Source: Nocardia takedensis NBRC 100417
GTDB lineage: Bacteria > Actinomycetota > Actinomycetes > Mycobacteriales > Mycobacteriaceae
Assembly (NCBI RefSeq): GCF_000308695.1
Contig: NZ_BAGG01000031.1
Coordinates: 1 to 64,000, forward strand
Length of the DNA: 64,000 nt
Direction: 5' to 3'
Shown: in pieces, positions 45,301-53,061 of the stretch
How positions within the stretch are numbered: the first letter of the stretch is position 1
Layout of the letters: each line of letters opens with the position of its first letter
Translations under genes and position numbers: made by a program
The notes under the pieces: generated by a model
What the model was told of the DNA's origin: nothing
Seen by the model: the letters and a program-made list of their open reading frames with translations, nothing else
The model's database searches: none

Positions 45301-45911
45301 ACACACTGCTCGGCACCGACCGTGTCGCCTACGGCAAGGGCACGCACGAGCCGGTCCGTTCGTTCCGCGAGTACCTGGCCGAGCACCGAGACGAGATCGC
45401 GGTGCTGCAAGTGTTGTACGGCAGCGCTCCTGGCCGACCGACGTACGCGCAACTCAAGGCCCTCGCCGAGAAGGTGGCGCGGGTGCCCGCGATCGGAAGC
45501 ATCGAAGCGTTGTGGCAGGCCTACGCCGACCTCGGCGAATTGGCCGACCCGGAGCACAAGGTCGAGGTGCCGGATCTCGTGTCGATCCTGCGGTTCGAGC
45601 TGGCCAAGGACGCCGGCGTGGGAAGCGACTCGAAGATCCGGCCTTTCGCCTCCGAGGTGGAGGACCGGCTCGCGGCCTTGCTGGCCGAGCAGCAGCGGAG
45701 AGGCGTCGAGTTCACCGGCGAGCAGCGTCGCTGGCTCGGCGTCATCGTGGATGTGGTGAAAACCAACGTCGCAGTGGAGATCGCCGACCTCGACCAGATA
45801 CCGTTCAGCGACCTCGGTGGCAGCCAGCGGTTCGCGACCGACTTCAAGATCACGAGTAGAGAGGCAGCCTTGCAGTTGCTGGATGAGCTGAATACGGAAC
45901 TGATCGCATGA
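42348..45911 (+). CDS. hsdR: Type I restriction enzyme R subunit (HsdR)
   Basis: The 1187-residue motor and nuclease subunit starts with a DUF4145-like domain and a coiled coil (about residues 165-245). The PD-(D/E)xK nuclease follows (Asp309, Glu323-x-Lys325 in VIEAKREG), then an SF2 helicase core with Walker A MATGAGKT (452-459), DECH (583-586) and TATPT, and an EcoEI-type C-terminal domain. It translocates DNA and cuts unmodified DNA when bound to the methylase-specificity complex. The hsdS gene overlaps its stop by 4 bases. Confidence 0.9.
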   Translation: MSTVDPRLLDAARESVNFGSLARIEPLLTIYGAGAESGVYTDPNGALIKCRQFGEVLAEQLIRRSGTRFRGSKQFDRITALERAGVLTKAAAATLHDVRKIGNEATHSHLFNVRSALWSVEQCWHLGNLLRHAVFPDDLRPRSFIAPQPPAPPQVVDVGDQAALDAINRQLAASQTELTETLTVLDAAKTAQAAEAEARRAAEVELANARDRERAVAERLAALEQQLAALQRSGALASHEPEKVSVAAGNSFSKAFRRRPPLNEVQARRVIDAQLAAAGWAVQDCADVNPHERIGVAVREFPLATGYADYLLYVDGKIVGVIEAKREGTALVGVEEQTAKYSVGLQKEDQLAAWRRGEALPFLYESTGAETRFTNRLDPKPRSREVFTFARPQTIRSWMQQADERPDAPTFRARLQHLPVLDANGLRPNQIQAIEGIEKSLAANHPRGLVQMATGAGKTFTAVTSSYRLIKHAGASKILFLVDRNNLGEQAQSEFDNYVPVDDGRRFGDIYNVQRLAGRAVLGSTNVAISTIQRLFLMLQGKELPEADADDDLDGDSVEPDGPVDAVYNPDVPPESFDLIIVDECHRSIYGRWRAVLDYFDAPIIGLTATPTKQTLGFFDRNLVSEYTYEESVIDGVNVPFDVYKIRTRITEEGATIEARTVVPVRDRRTRAQRYLELDEDFSYTGEAIGKDVITEDQIRLVLTTFRDRLYTEIFPGRSAVPKTLIFAKTDAHADMVVEQVREVFDESADFAAKITYKSKGEGNDPRRLLQDFRNSPSLRVAVTVDMIATGTDVRAIECVFFLRSVRSAVYFEQMKGRGSRIIGADDYAALTPDVPKGVKKDRFVIIDAVGVTDSPLVDVTPMERAPSVSLEKLLQKAGTLTITPDEASSLAVRLAKLASQLDPAESAELAEAAGGVELREIAKRIADASDSDAVLSAERRGGNAEVAEQIHDGIAPLAGNPELRRAILDIRRKKDLIFDQVNADTLLGTDRVAYGKGTHEPVRSFREYLAEHRDEIAVLQVLYGSAPGRPTYAQLKALAEKVARVPAIGSIEALWQAYADLGELADPEHKVEVPDLVSILRFELAKDAGVGSDSKIRPFASEVEDRLAALLAEQQRRGVEFTGEQRRWLGVIVDVVKTNVAVEIADLDQIPFSDLGGSQRFATDFKITSREAALQLLDELNTELIA

Positions 45912-47218
45912 TGGAGCGAACTCTGCCGACGGGGTGGATGTGGACGACGTTGGGCGACGTAGCCGTTGTCTCACCACGAGATCCGGCACTTGTTTTCGGC
46001 GCGCAATTCGTCACGATGAGCGCGGTCGAAGTGGGATCACGCCACCCGGTCTCGTACGAGCAGCGCGGTAGCCGCGCTGGGGTTCGTGCGCGCTGCAATG
46101 ATGTGCTCTTCGCGCGAATTACTCCCTGTCTTGAGAACGGCAAGGTTGCACTGCTGCCGCCCGATGCGCCGCCGACCGGCGGTAGTACCGAATTCATCGT
46201 CATCCGCCCAACATCCGCTGTCGATCCCGTATTTCTCTACTACTGGTGTTTACATCCGGACGTGAGGGACGACGCTCAGCATCAAATGGCCGGTGTCACC
46301 GGGCGTATGCGACTTGCGGGGAGCGATCTGTCGAAGTTCGATTTCCCACTACCCCCAATCGCCGAGCAGCGGCGCATCGTCGAGGTTCTCGAAGATCATC
46401 TCTCCCGCTTGGACGTGGCCGAGCAAGGCGTTTCCGACGTGCATCGGCGAACATCGAGACTCGTTCGTAGGCTGATCGCGTCTCGAGTCGGGTGCCCATG
46501 GCCTGCCCATTGGTCCGTGCGAACCGTAGCGGAAGCGGGCCGGATCGACCTCGGTCGTCAACGACACCCCGACTGGCACGATGGTGAACACATGCGTCCC
46601 TACCTGCGAGTCGCCAATGTATTCGAAGACCGACTCGACCTTTCCGACGTGATGGAGATGGATTTCCCGCCGGAGGTTTTCGAGCGATTCCGTCTCGTTC
46701 CCGGCGATATCCTCTTGAATGAGGGGCAGAGCCCGCATCTGCTCGGTCGACCCGCGATGTATCGTGGGAATCCGCCAGAGATCGCTTTCACCAATAGCTT
46801 GATTCGTTTCCGAGCCGTCGAAGATGTGCTTCCTGAATGGGCCCTTATGGTTTTTCGGCACTATATGCATTCAGGCAGATTTACCAAGGAGGTGCGAATC
46901 ACTACCAATATCGCGCATCTTTCCGTGAACCGCTTCAAGACGATCGAGTTCCCTGTACCGCCGACAATCGAGCAACAGGCCATACTTTCGGCCCTCGAAC
47001 GTGATCTCGAGCAGGCGCGAAGACTCGAAACGGGGTTGCCGACGATTCGGTCGAAGTCTGCCGCGCTCCGCCGCTCCCTCCTTCGCGCGGCATTCAACGG
47101 CGAACTGGTCGACCAAGACCCCACCGACGAGCCCGCCGACCTCACGCTGGCGACAATCAAGGATCAGCAGCCGAGTGGCGTGCCGCGTCGAAGCCGGAAA
47201 GCGGTGGCCGCGAATTGA
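45908..47218 (+). CDS. hsdS: Type I restriction enzyme S subunit (HsdS)
   Basis: The 436-residue specificity subunit has two target-recognition domains. TRD1 ends with the conserved helix starting LPPIAEQRRIVEVLE (near residue 147). TRD2 ends with PPTIEQQAILSALERDL, the second copy of the same dimer-forming helical spacer. The two TRDs read the halves of a split DNA sequence that cannot be predicted here. It is translationally coupled to hsdR (ATGA). The base composition is AT-richer and less biased than hsdR, as is usual for exchanged HsdS genes. Confidence 0.88.
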   Translation: MMERTLPTGWMWTTLGDVAVVSPRDPALVFGAQFVTMSAVEVGSRHPVSYEQRGSRAGVRARCNDVLFARITPCLENGKVALLPPDAPPTGGSTEFIVIRPTSAVDPVFLYYWCLHPDVRDDAQHQMAGVTGRMRLAGSDLSKFDFPLPPIAEQRRIVEVLEDHLSRLDVAEQGVSDVHRRTSRLVRRLIASRVGCPWPAHWSVRTVAEAGRIDLGRQRHPDWHDGEHMRPYLRVANVFEDRLDLSDVMEMDFPPEVFERFRLVPGDILLNEGQSPHLLGRPAMYRGNPPEIAFTNSLIRFRAVEDVLPEWALMVFRHYMHSGRFTKEVRITTNIAHLSVNRFKTIEFPVPPTIEQQAILSALERDLEQARRLETGLPTIRSKSAALRRSLLRAAFNGELVDQDPTDEPADLTLATIKDQQPSGVPRRSRKAVAAN

Positions 47219-47324
47219 CCGGGTCCCGGCGTGCACATCCGACACGGTCTCGGGTCTTCGGCTCTTCTTCTCGAGATGAGGTCCGCAGCCACGGCTTCGA
47301 TACCGGTACGGCTACCCTCGACCG

Positions 47325-48839
47325 GTGAGCAACGCCGCGGAACTGCGCCGCCTCGTCGACAAACTCTGGAGCTACTGCGACGTCCTGCGGGATGCCGGAG
47401 TCTCCGCCATCGATTACGTTGAGCAGCTCAGCTTCCTGCTGTTCCTGAAGATGGCGGACGAGCGCCAGCGGAACTTCATGAACCCGGTTCAGATCCTACC
47501 GGCGAGCCTCGACATCTCGTGGGGCCGCCTCACGGACCTCGACGGTGTCGCGCTCGAGGCGGAGTACCGCCGAATTCTGAGCGAACTCGGAAAAGAGACC
47601 ACCAACCTCGGTGTCGTCTTCCGTAAGGCGCAAAACCGGATTCAGGAACCGGCGCTGTTGCGCAAGCTCGTGGTGGACCTGATCGGGTCCGAGAACTGGT
47701 CGAGTATCGGCGGCGACCTCAACGGCGACGCCTACGAGGGGCTCTTGCAGAAGTCCGCCTCGGATGTGAAGTCCGGCGCGGGTCAGTACTTCACCCCGCG
47801 CACGCTTATCCACGCCATCGTGGATGTGATGCGCCCGACACCGGCCGAGACCATCGTCGACCCCGCGTGCGGAACGGGCGGATTCCTGCTGGCCGCGGTC
47901 GATTACCTGCGCGCCCATCACAACGACTCCATCACCCCCGAACAGCGCACAGCGCTGAGCGAGGGGCGGACCGTCCGCGGCGTCGAACTGGTCGACGGCA
48001 CCGCCCGGCTCGCGACGATGAACATGTTTCTGCATGGCATCGGGCAGGCGACCGGCGACCCGGTGATCGACGTTCACGACGCACTGGCGACGAAACCCGC
48101 CCGCTCGGCCTCGATGGTGCTGGCCAATCCACCCTTCGGGAAGAAGTCGTCGATCACCGTCGTCGGGGACGACGGCCGGGCCGAGCGCGAGGATGTCGCC
48201 TACAACCGTCAGGACTTCTGGGTCACGACCACGAACAAGCAACTCAACTTCGTCCAGCACATCGCGTCGCTCCTCGCGATCGACGGCCGTGCTGCGGTGG
48301 TCGTGCCGGACAATGTGCTGTTCGAGGGTGGCGCCGGTGAGCAGATCCGCAGGCGCCTGCTCAAGGAGTACGACGTCCACACTCTGCTACGGCTGCCGAC
48401 GGGAATCTTCTACGCGGGCGGCGTCAAGGCGAATGTGCTGTTCTTCGATCGCAAACAGGCTCGGCCTGGCCAACCGTGGACGGACAAGTTGTGGGTTTAC
48501 GACTTCCGTACCGGCGAACACTTCACCCTCAAGCAGCGGCCGCTGCGTGACGAGCACCTTGCCCCGTTCATCGAGGCGTTCAACGCCGACGACCGATCCG
48601 CTCGGATCGAGTCCGAGCGATTCAAGCCCTATGCGTACGACGAGCTGATCGCCAGGGACAAGGCGAACCTCGACATCACGTGGCTCAAGGACCCATCGCT
48701 GACCGATGCCGACGACGGAGTCCCGCCGGAGATCCTCGCGCAAGAGATCGTGGAGGACCTGACCGCCGCACTCGCCGAGTTCTCCGCCGTCGCCGACGCG
48801 TTGGCGGCCCGCGCCACCGAGGTCGCGAATCGGGACTGA
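47325..48839 (+). CDS. hsdM: Type I restriction-modification DNA methyltransferase M subunit (HsdM)
   Basis: The 504-residue N6-adenine methyltransferase has a helical HsdM N-terminus, the SAM motif DPACGTGG (179-186) and the catalytic NPPF (268-271). With HsdS it protects host DNA and with HsdR forms the restriction complex. The order R-S-M is uncommon. The 106-base gap to hsdS suggests a separate start of transcription or translation. GTG 47325 lacks a Shine-Dalgarno, and a TACCCT box (47313-47318) 7 bases upstream could drive a leaderless mRNA, which would let the methylase be made before the nuclease. That last point is inference. Confidence 0.9.
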   Translation: MSNAAELRRLVDKLWSYCDVLRDAGVSAIDYVEQLSFLLFLKMADERQRNFMNPVQILPASLDISWGRLTDLDGVALEAEYRRILSELGKETTNLGVVFRKAQNRIQEPALLRKLVVDLIGSENWSSIGGDLNGDAYEGLLQKSASDVKSGAGQYFTPRTLIHAIVDVMRPTPAETIVDPACGTGGFLLAAVDYLRAHHNDSITPEQRTALSEGRTVRGVELVDGTARLATMNMFLHGIGQATGDPVIDVHDALATKPARSASMVLANPPFGKKSSITVVGDDGRAEREDVAYNRQDFWVTTTNKQLNFVQHIASLLAIDGRAAVVVPDNVLFEGGAGEQIRRRLLKEYDVHTLLRLPTGIFYAGGVKANVLFFDRKQARPGQPWTDKLWVYDFRTGEHFTLKQRPLRDEHLAPFIEAFNADDRSARIESERFKPYAYDELIARDKANLDITWLKDPSLTDADDGVPPEILAQEIVEDLTAALAEFSAVADALAARATEVANRD

Positions 48840-49430
48840 ATCGGCGGCGGCCGGTATGAGCGAAGGCGTTCACACCTACTCGCGCAGTTCCGAGAGACGC
48901 GTTTGACCCGTGCGCGTGCTGGTCGGCGCGCCACATAGAGACGGGGCAAGGGAAGTCCCGACTGAGATCCCCCACCGTCTACCGCACATGCCGCCAAGGG
49001 GCGAGGACCAATCATTCGCGCAACGATGCCCATGGGATGGAGTCGAACTCGCGTCGCTCGGCATGGCAATCCCGGCAGCCGTCATGGGTGCGATCGCGCG
49101 TGCTCGCCGGCACGAGCAGAAGTCGCTTCGAGCGCACGGGAGCGATCCTCGGGTGTACTCGGTGAGCACACCCGTGGAGCATCAGCCGCCCATATCACCA
49201 TGCCCGCAGACAGCTCCGACCGTCAAGACTTCTTCGAGCGAAGCCCGAACATAAGACGGCGAAAACCCAGGTGTCTGATCGTCGATCGTCCGGATCTGGG
49301 ACGGCTGCGCCTGGCAGAGCAAACCCGGCGGCCGGACGCGTCGACAGCGAGCGGGGCAGGGAGACCGTGATGTAAAGCAGGCATGCGGCATTCATTCTCG
49401 TGCCAGCGCGCTGATCCACCCAACGTCCAT
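48840..49430. other. Gene-poor region after the defence island
   Basis: No complete gene is supported. A 41-codon minus-strand frame near 49020-49120 with CRDCHAERREF is noted but not called. The composition is less GC-biased than the flanks, which suits the edge of a mobile or acquired island. Confidence 0.45.
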
Positions 49431-49593
49431 CTATCCTGATTCTGCGCGTTCGTGCCACTTTTCGAGTCGGTGATGCGATTGGTCCCGCAGGTGGACAAGC
49501 TGTTCTGGTGTCCGTGCCCGGCCGCCCTGGTGGTGGACGGCGGCGATCTGACCTTGCTTGTGCCGAAGGTTCGCAGATCGCCAGTGCCGGGTG
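49431..49593 (-). pseudogene. HNH-endonuclease-like remnant
   Basis: One minus-strand frame ending at TAG 49431 reads an HNH-like tail: AAVHHQGG, TPEQLVHL and HHRLEKWHERAE. The usual LCxxCH cysteines are missing (LRDQSHH), and no start or N-terminal half is found upstream because the pterin dehydratase gene occupies that DNA. It is probably a decayed gene fragment. Confidence 0.35.
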
Positions 49594-49917
49594 CTAAGAG
49601 TCTGGGGCCGGCGTTGCTCCCGCGGCGGTTGCGATTCGGTCGATGTGCCGTGCGAGCTCGAAGTCCAGTGCGGTCAGTTTCCGTCCGGAGTCGTGGGTCG
49701 TGATCCTGAACTCCACTCGCTGCCAGGTGATCAGGATGTCGGGGTGGTGGCTGACCTCCCGTGCCTTCGCCGCGACGTACACAGCGAGGTGGACGCACTC
49801 GTGGTAGGTGTGAGCAAAGGTGCGGGTGATCTCGTCGCCGTCGCGTTTCCAGCCCGGTAGGGCTGTCAGGGCGGCGGCGATCTGGTCGTCGTCGAGCGCG
49901 GGCGGCGGTGTGGTCAT
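49594..49917 (-). CDS. phhB: 4a-hydroxytetrahydrobiopterin dehydratase (PCD/DCoH family)
   Basis: The 107-residue protein matches the pterin-4a-carbinolamine dehydratase fold. LPGWKRDGDEITRTF is followed by a His-rich core: HTYHECVHLAVYVAA, AREVSHHPDILITWQRVEF and TTHDSGRKLTALDFELA, with the catalytic His cluster of SHHPD. It regenerates the pterin cofactor of aromatic hydroxylases or has an uncharacterised pterin role; no hydroxylase is nearby. Its ATG overlaps the TGA of the upstream regulator gene (ATGA), so the two are translationally coupled, an unusual partnership. Confidence 0.85.
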   Translation of the reverse strand: MTTPPPALDDDQIAAALTALPGWKRDGDEITRTFAHTYHECVHLAVYVAAKAREVSHHPDILITWQRVEFRITTHDSGRKLTALDFELARHIDRIATAAGATPAPDS

Positions 49918-51314
49918 GCGACGGACCCCACGATCGCCCGGAGTTCACGACCGGCCGAGGTGTTCGCCCACTGGTGCGAATGCGTGGGGAGCGCCTTCAG
50001 CTCGCGGCGGAGTCTGGCCGATCCTGTTCGTCCGAGTACCTCGACTGCTTCGGCGGCTGCCCAGACAGCGCGGTCGGGGTCTGGCACTTTCGCGAGTGCG
50101 GCGGATTGGCGTGCTCGGAACACGGCGTTGTCGCGGCGGGCGAGTTCGGGCAGGGTGTCGATGATCTCGTCCCACAGCACTACCGCGGCGGCGGCGTCGT
50201 GCGCGGTTCCGGTGCGCCCATAGCAGATGGCGCGCTGGACTTGGATGTGATGAGGGGTCCGGCGGCTGGCGTTTCCCCATGGGTGGTGGTCATCGACTTT
50301 GTCGACGAGGTGGGCGGCATCGTCGAGCAGGCGGTCGGCGGTGGCGCGGTCGCCCAGCATGGCGTGGCCTTGGGCTTCGTGTTGGAGTGCGATCACCCGA
50401 CATTTCGGGGACAGCTCTCGTTCGGGCGTTCGAGCGGCCCGTGCGTATTCCACGACTACTCGACCGTCGTCCTGGTCCAGGGCGAGCATCGCCATGTTGG
50501 ACAGCGCGTAGGAGAGTATCTGCCGATCACCGGATCGGTGGGCCAGCGCCAGAGTGGTGCAGCGCCATTCCGTCGATGCGGAGAGGTCGCCCGAGTCCTG
50601 GTAGAGCCAACCGAGGAGTGCTGCGTAGGCGGCCCCGGTTTCGAGTAGGTCATGGCGCGTGGGGTCGTCGGTCTCGCTCGCCAGGCGGATGATCAGCTCG
50701 GTCTGAGCCCGCACCGTGGGAATCAGGTGAATCGAACCCAGGTATGCGTCCGCGGTGTAGTGCCCGGCGAGCTGGGCGCGGAAGTAGTCCACGAGTTCGG
50801 GTCGAGAACAGCTGCTTTTCAGCGCGTCGACGGAGTCGCTCGACCGGGCGGTGGTACCCGCTCCGAGTGCCAATCCGACTACGGAGCCGGTCATCACCTG
50901 GAGAAATGTCTTGCGTTCCACAGGGTCCTCCCATGCCGCGTCTCGGGCGCTCTCCTGCACGGTAGTCGCGCTCGGATGAGGAACAGAGGTGGTGGTGTAG
51001 GGCTGCTGTGGGGATTCGAGGACGAGTTCGGCGCTCGCCGCGCGGCGGACGTGACGCTCGCGCCAGACCGCTTCGCCTTCGGCCAGGATCTGCTCGAAGC
51101 GGGCGCGGTCCTCTGCTGTCGCGCGCTGCTCCAGCGTGGTATCCAGGATCTCCTGCATTCTGGGGCGAGGAGTGACGGTTCCCAGTCCCGACCGCCAATT
51201 GGCGACCGTCGTGGTGTCTATGCCGAGCGTCGCGGCGAAATCACGGATCGACCTGCGCATCGCCTCCTGAAGGGCAGCCGCTTCGAAACCGGTCCATTCC
51301 CGCCCTCTGACCAT
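49914..51314 (-). CDS. XRE/TPR-type regulator coupled to pterin dehydratase
   Basis: The 466-residue protein has an N-terminal HTH (about residues 8-40: TGFEAAALQEAMRRSIRDFA, LGIDTTTVANWRSG), a Tat-like RKTFLQVMTGSVVGLAL segment typical of this regulator class, and a TPR-like helical C-terminus. ATG 51314 has AGGA 7 bases upstream; the much longer upstream frame is not protein-like. Such actinobacterial regulators sense small ligands or peptides through the TPR part. It is the first gene of a two-gene unit with phhB and is divergent from the gene at 51567. Confidence 0.75.
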   Translation of the reverse strand: MVRGREWTGFEAAALQEAMRRSIRDFAATLGIDTTTVANWRSGLGTVTPRPRMQEILDTTLEQRATAEDRARFEQILAEGEAVWRERHVRRAASAELVLESPQQPYTTTSVPHPSATTVQESARDAAWEDPVERKTFLQVMTGSVVGLALGAGTTARSSDSVDALKSSCSRPELVDYFRAQLAGHYTADAYLGSIHLIPTVRAQTELIIRLASETDDPTRHDLLETGAAYAALLGWLYQDSGDLSASTEWRCTTLALAHRSGDRQILSYALSNMAMLALDQDDGRVVVEYARAARTPERELSPKCRVIALQHEAQGHAMLGDRATADRLLDDAAHLVDKVDDHHPWGNASRRTPHHIQVQRAICYGRTGTAHDAAAAVVLWDEIIDTLPELARRDNAVFRARQSAALAKVPDPDRAVWAAAEAVEVLGRTGSARLRRELKALPTHSHQWANTSAGRELRAIVGSVA

Positions 51315-51566
51315 TGATTTTCCTATGTCTCCGACGCTCGTCCGGGGCAAATTCGCACGCTGTCCGAACGATACCCGAACGCTGTGCCGTATCGACCGAC
51401 AAACGTTGTGGACCAGGGTGAATGAGGTATCCGGCACCGGGGCGACGCTGCCCCTCCCGCCATTCGGGGCAGCGCATCGGCCGCCGTAATGATGCGGGTG
51501 CCGATGGCCGAACAGCCCCCGGTGCCGGATACCCAGCAACCGAACATCGCAGGGGCGGAGGCAATC

Positions 51567-52022
51567 ATGGGGTCTTCCTGGCTCGATTCAGATATTGGCA
51601 GTAGTGGCGCGGCGCGGGCGGAGTCGATCGATCGTGTCGGGAGTGAGGGGAGATTCGCCCTTCGCGCCGCGGCGGAGCGGACGGCGCAGGACGAGTACTA
51701 CGGTTGTCTCGGCTTTCTGCGGAGCCTGCCGAACGACGAGCGAATGGCCGCCTTCGCGGCGCGCCTCGAACAGGCAGGGCCACCGGCTCCGGTATGGCAT
51801 GACAGCGCGCGTGGGTGGTTGAACTGGCACATCCGCTACGTGCCCACGGTCGAGGAGTTCGCGCAACTGCTGGAGCGGTTGGCGACCGAGGGGTTGTTGA
51901 CCAGCGTCGAAGCTGCTTCTTATACGGGGACTTCGGCTGCCGAAGCGGTCGCCGAGATCGCGGCCAAGGTGCAGGCCATCGACGCCATATCCCGGGCTCA
52001 CGACCGTGGGCAGGTCTCGTGA
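51567..52022 (+). CDS. Hypothetical protein (151 aa)
   Basis: I recognise no family. The protein is acidic and mainly helical (RFALRAAAERTAQDEYYGCL, ERMAAFAARLEQAG, VEEFAQLLERLATEGLL). GGAGG lies 5 bases before ATG 51567, which decides this start against upstream codons. Its end overlaps the next gene (GTG 52006) by 17 bases, so the pair is probably co-translated. The context of element-like small genes hints at a mobile-element or regulatory role, not proven. Confidence 0.62.
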   Translation: MGSSWLDSDIGSSGAARAESIDRVGSEGRFALRAAAERTAQDEYYGCLGFLRSLPNDERMAAFAARLEQAGPPAPVWHDSARGWLNWHIRYVPTVEEFAQLLERLATEGLLTSVEAASYTGTSAAEAVAEIAAKVQAIDAISRAHDRGQVS

Positions 52023-52508
52023 GCGACACCGCTGTTCCCGCTGCCGGTACTACCGCAGCGCGTGCCAGCTCCCGGCGGTCGTGGATCCGAAGACCGGAAG
52101 CATCAGTTTCCGTACCGGAATGGTGTGGGCACTCGAGATGTCCTCGGAGGTGGCGCAATTGGTCAAGATCGATCTGGATCGCCGACGCCTCGGCGGTGGA
52201 CCGATCATCAGCCACCCGCGCGGTGCGCAGTGGACTTTTTTGGTTCCTCCGACATTCCCGCCGGCGTCATCGCGCGCGATGAATCGCTGTGGGGTGACAG
52301 GGTGCGGTTGCTCGCGCGCGGCGAACTGGTCGGGTTGCCGTCACCGTCGGGGTGCGGGGTGTTCTATCGCGGGTGGATTCACGCCGCTCACAGCCCGCAC
52401 CGGCCATCGGGGTTGGCAGTGGTCGAGTCCGCCCGGTCGGTGTTGCGGGCGATGACCCCGGTGGAGACGACCGCGGAACTGCCCGCGATCACCACCGCAC
52501 ACGATTAA
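52006..52508 (+). CDS. Hypothetical protein, frame change at a -1 slippery site
   Basis: Frame 1 from GTG 52006 gives a Cys-containing start (CSRC, Cys10/13/20) and a convincing sequence up to WTF at 52236. There the frame-1 continuation becomes Arg/Cys-rich junk and ends at 52455. The frame three-residue-matched after a -1 shift gives SSDIPAGVIARDESLWGD and a normal protein to TAA 52508. The junction is T-TTT-TTG (52236-52242), a canonical X-XXY-YYZ slippery heptamer in the zero frame. The joined product is about 167 residues. A single-base deletion in the T-run (pseudogene) is the alternative. The family is unknown. Confidence 0.5.
52236..52242 (+). promoter_or_regulatory. TTTTTTG slippery heptamer, candidate programmed -1 frameshift
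   Basis: In the upstream frame the codons are ACT-TTT-TTG. A tandem -1 slip keeps full pairing at the first position and leads directly into the downstream coding frame (GGT-TCC-TCC). A weak stem TCATCG/CGATGA (52267-52282, loop CGCG) lies 24 bases after the site. Transcriptional slippage on the T6 run is also possible. Confidence 0.45.
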
Positions 52509-52692
52509 AGCCATCCCCATGACCATGTCGCGTTATCCGGCCGGGGCGCGGCGTGTGGTGTCAGGGAATTTCGCGGAACCCCGACCGTGCGGGGAGCGAT
52601 GTGCCTGCAACTCCGGTCACATCGGGTGCCTTCCGCGAAGGAATCCCGCTCTCCCGGCTGATCCAGTGTTCGCGAAAAGGAGGGTAGAACTG

Positions 52693-52986
52693 TTGTCACT
52701 GAGAGCGATCGGACTGCTACACCTCGGCTTCGCCGACGAGATCCTGTCGTCGCAGACCACCATCGAAGCCCTTGCCGAACGGTATGAGTACACGCTGGTG
52801 AACATCCTGTCGATCGACTACGACACCTTCGTGCCGACCACGCTCATCGTCGACACCGCCGCCAAGGCCCGAGCTGCGGTGATAATCGCCGCCGACTTGG
52901 AACACTTCGGCACCGCCTACAAGGCCGTGCCCCGCGTCTGTCCCGTGCTGTTACCGACCGGACTCATCCCCGCCCACGTTGCCTAA
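52693..52986 (+). CDS. Small resolvase-fold-like protein (97 aa)
   Basis: The 97 residues show the strand-helix order of the serine-recombinase N-terminal fold (AIGLLHLGFADEILSSQTTI, ALAERYEYTLVNILSI, AAVIIAADLEHFGTA), but the catalytic Ser and the flanking Arg residues of resolvases are not recognisable. A strong AAGGAGG (52677-52683) lies 9 bases before TTG 52693, which gives this start; the longer upstream frame lacks coding character. It may be a regulatory derivative of a recombinase. The assignment is tentative. Confidence 0.5.
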   Translation: MSLRAIGLLHLGFADEILSSQTTIEALAERYEYTLVNILSIDYDTFVPTTLIVDTAAKARAAVIIAADLEHFGTAYKAVPRVCPVLLPTGLIPAHVA

Positions 52987-53061
52987 CTACGATCAGTGAT
53001 TTCGGCATTGATTAGGCCGGAACTCGTTTTGTTTCCAGCACACACGTCGGTTCTGAATGGT

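Noticed and set aside
39510..48839. Search for an integrase, tRNA or att-like direct repeats flanking the defence island
   Set aside because: None seen by eye, so I do not call an integrated element; only gene content and composition suggest acquisition.
49020..49150. Minus-strand 41-codon frame with CRDCHAERREF
   Set aside because: It contains a CxxCH pattern but is too short, has no Shine-Dalgarno and matches nothing I know; left as part of the gene-poor region.
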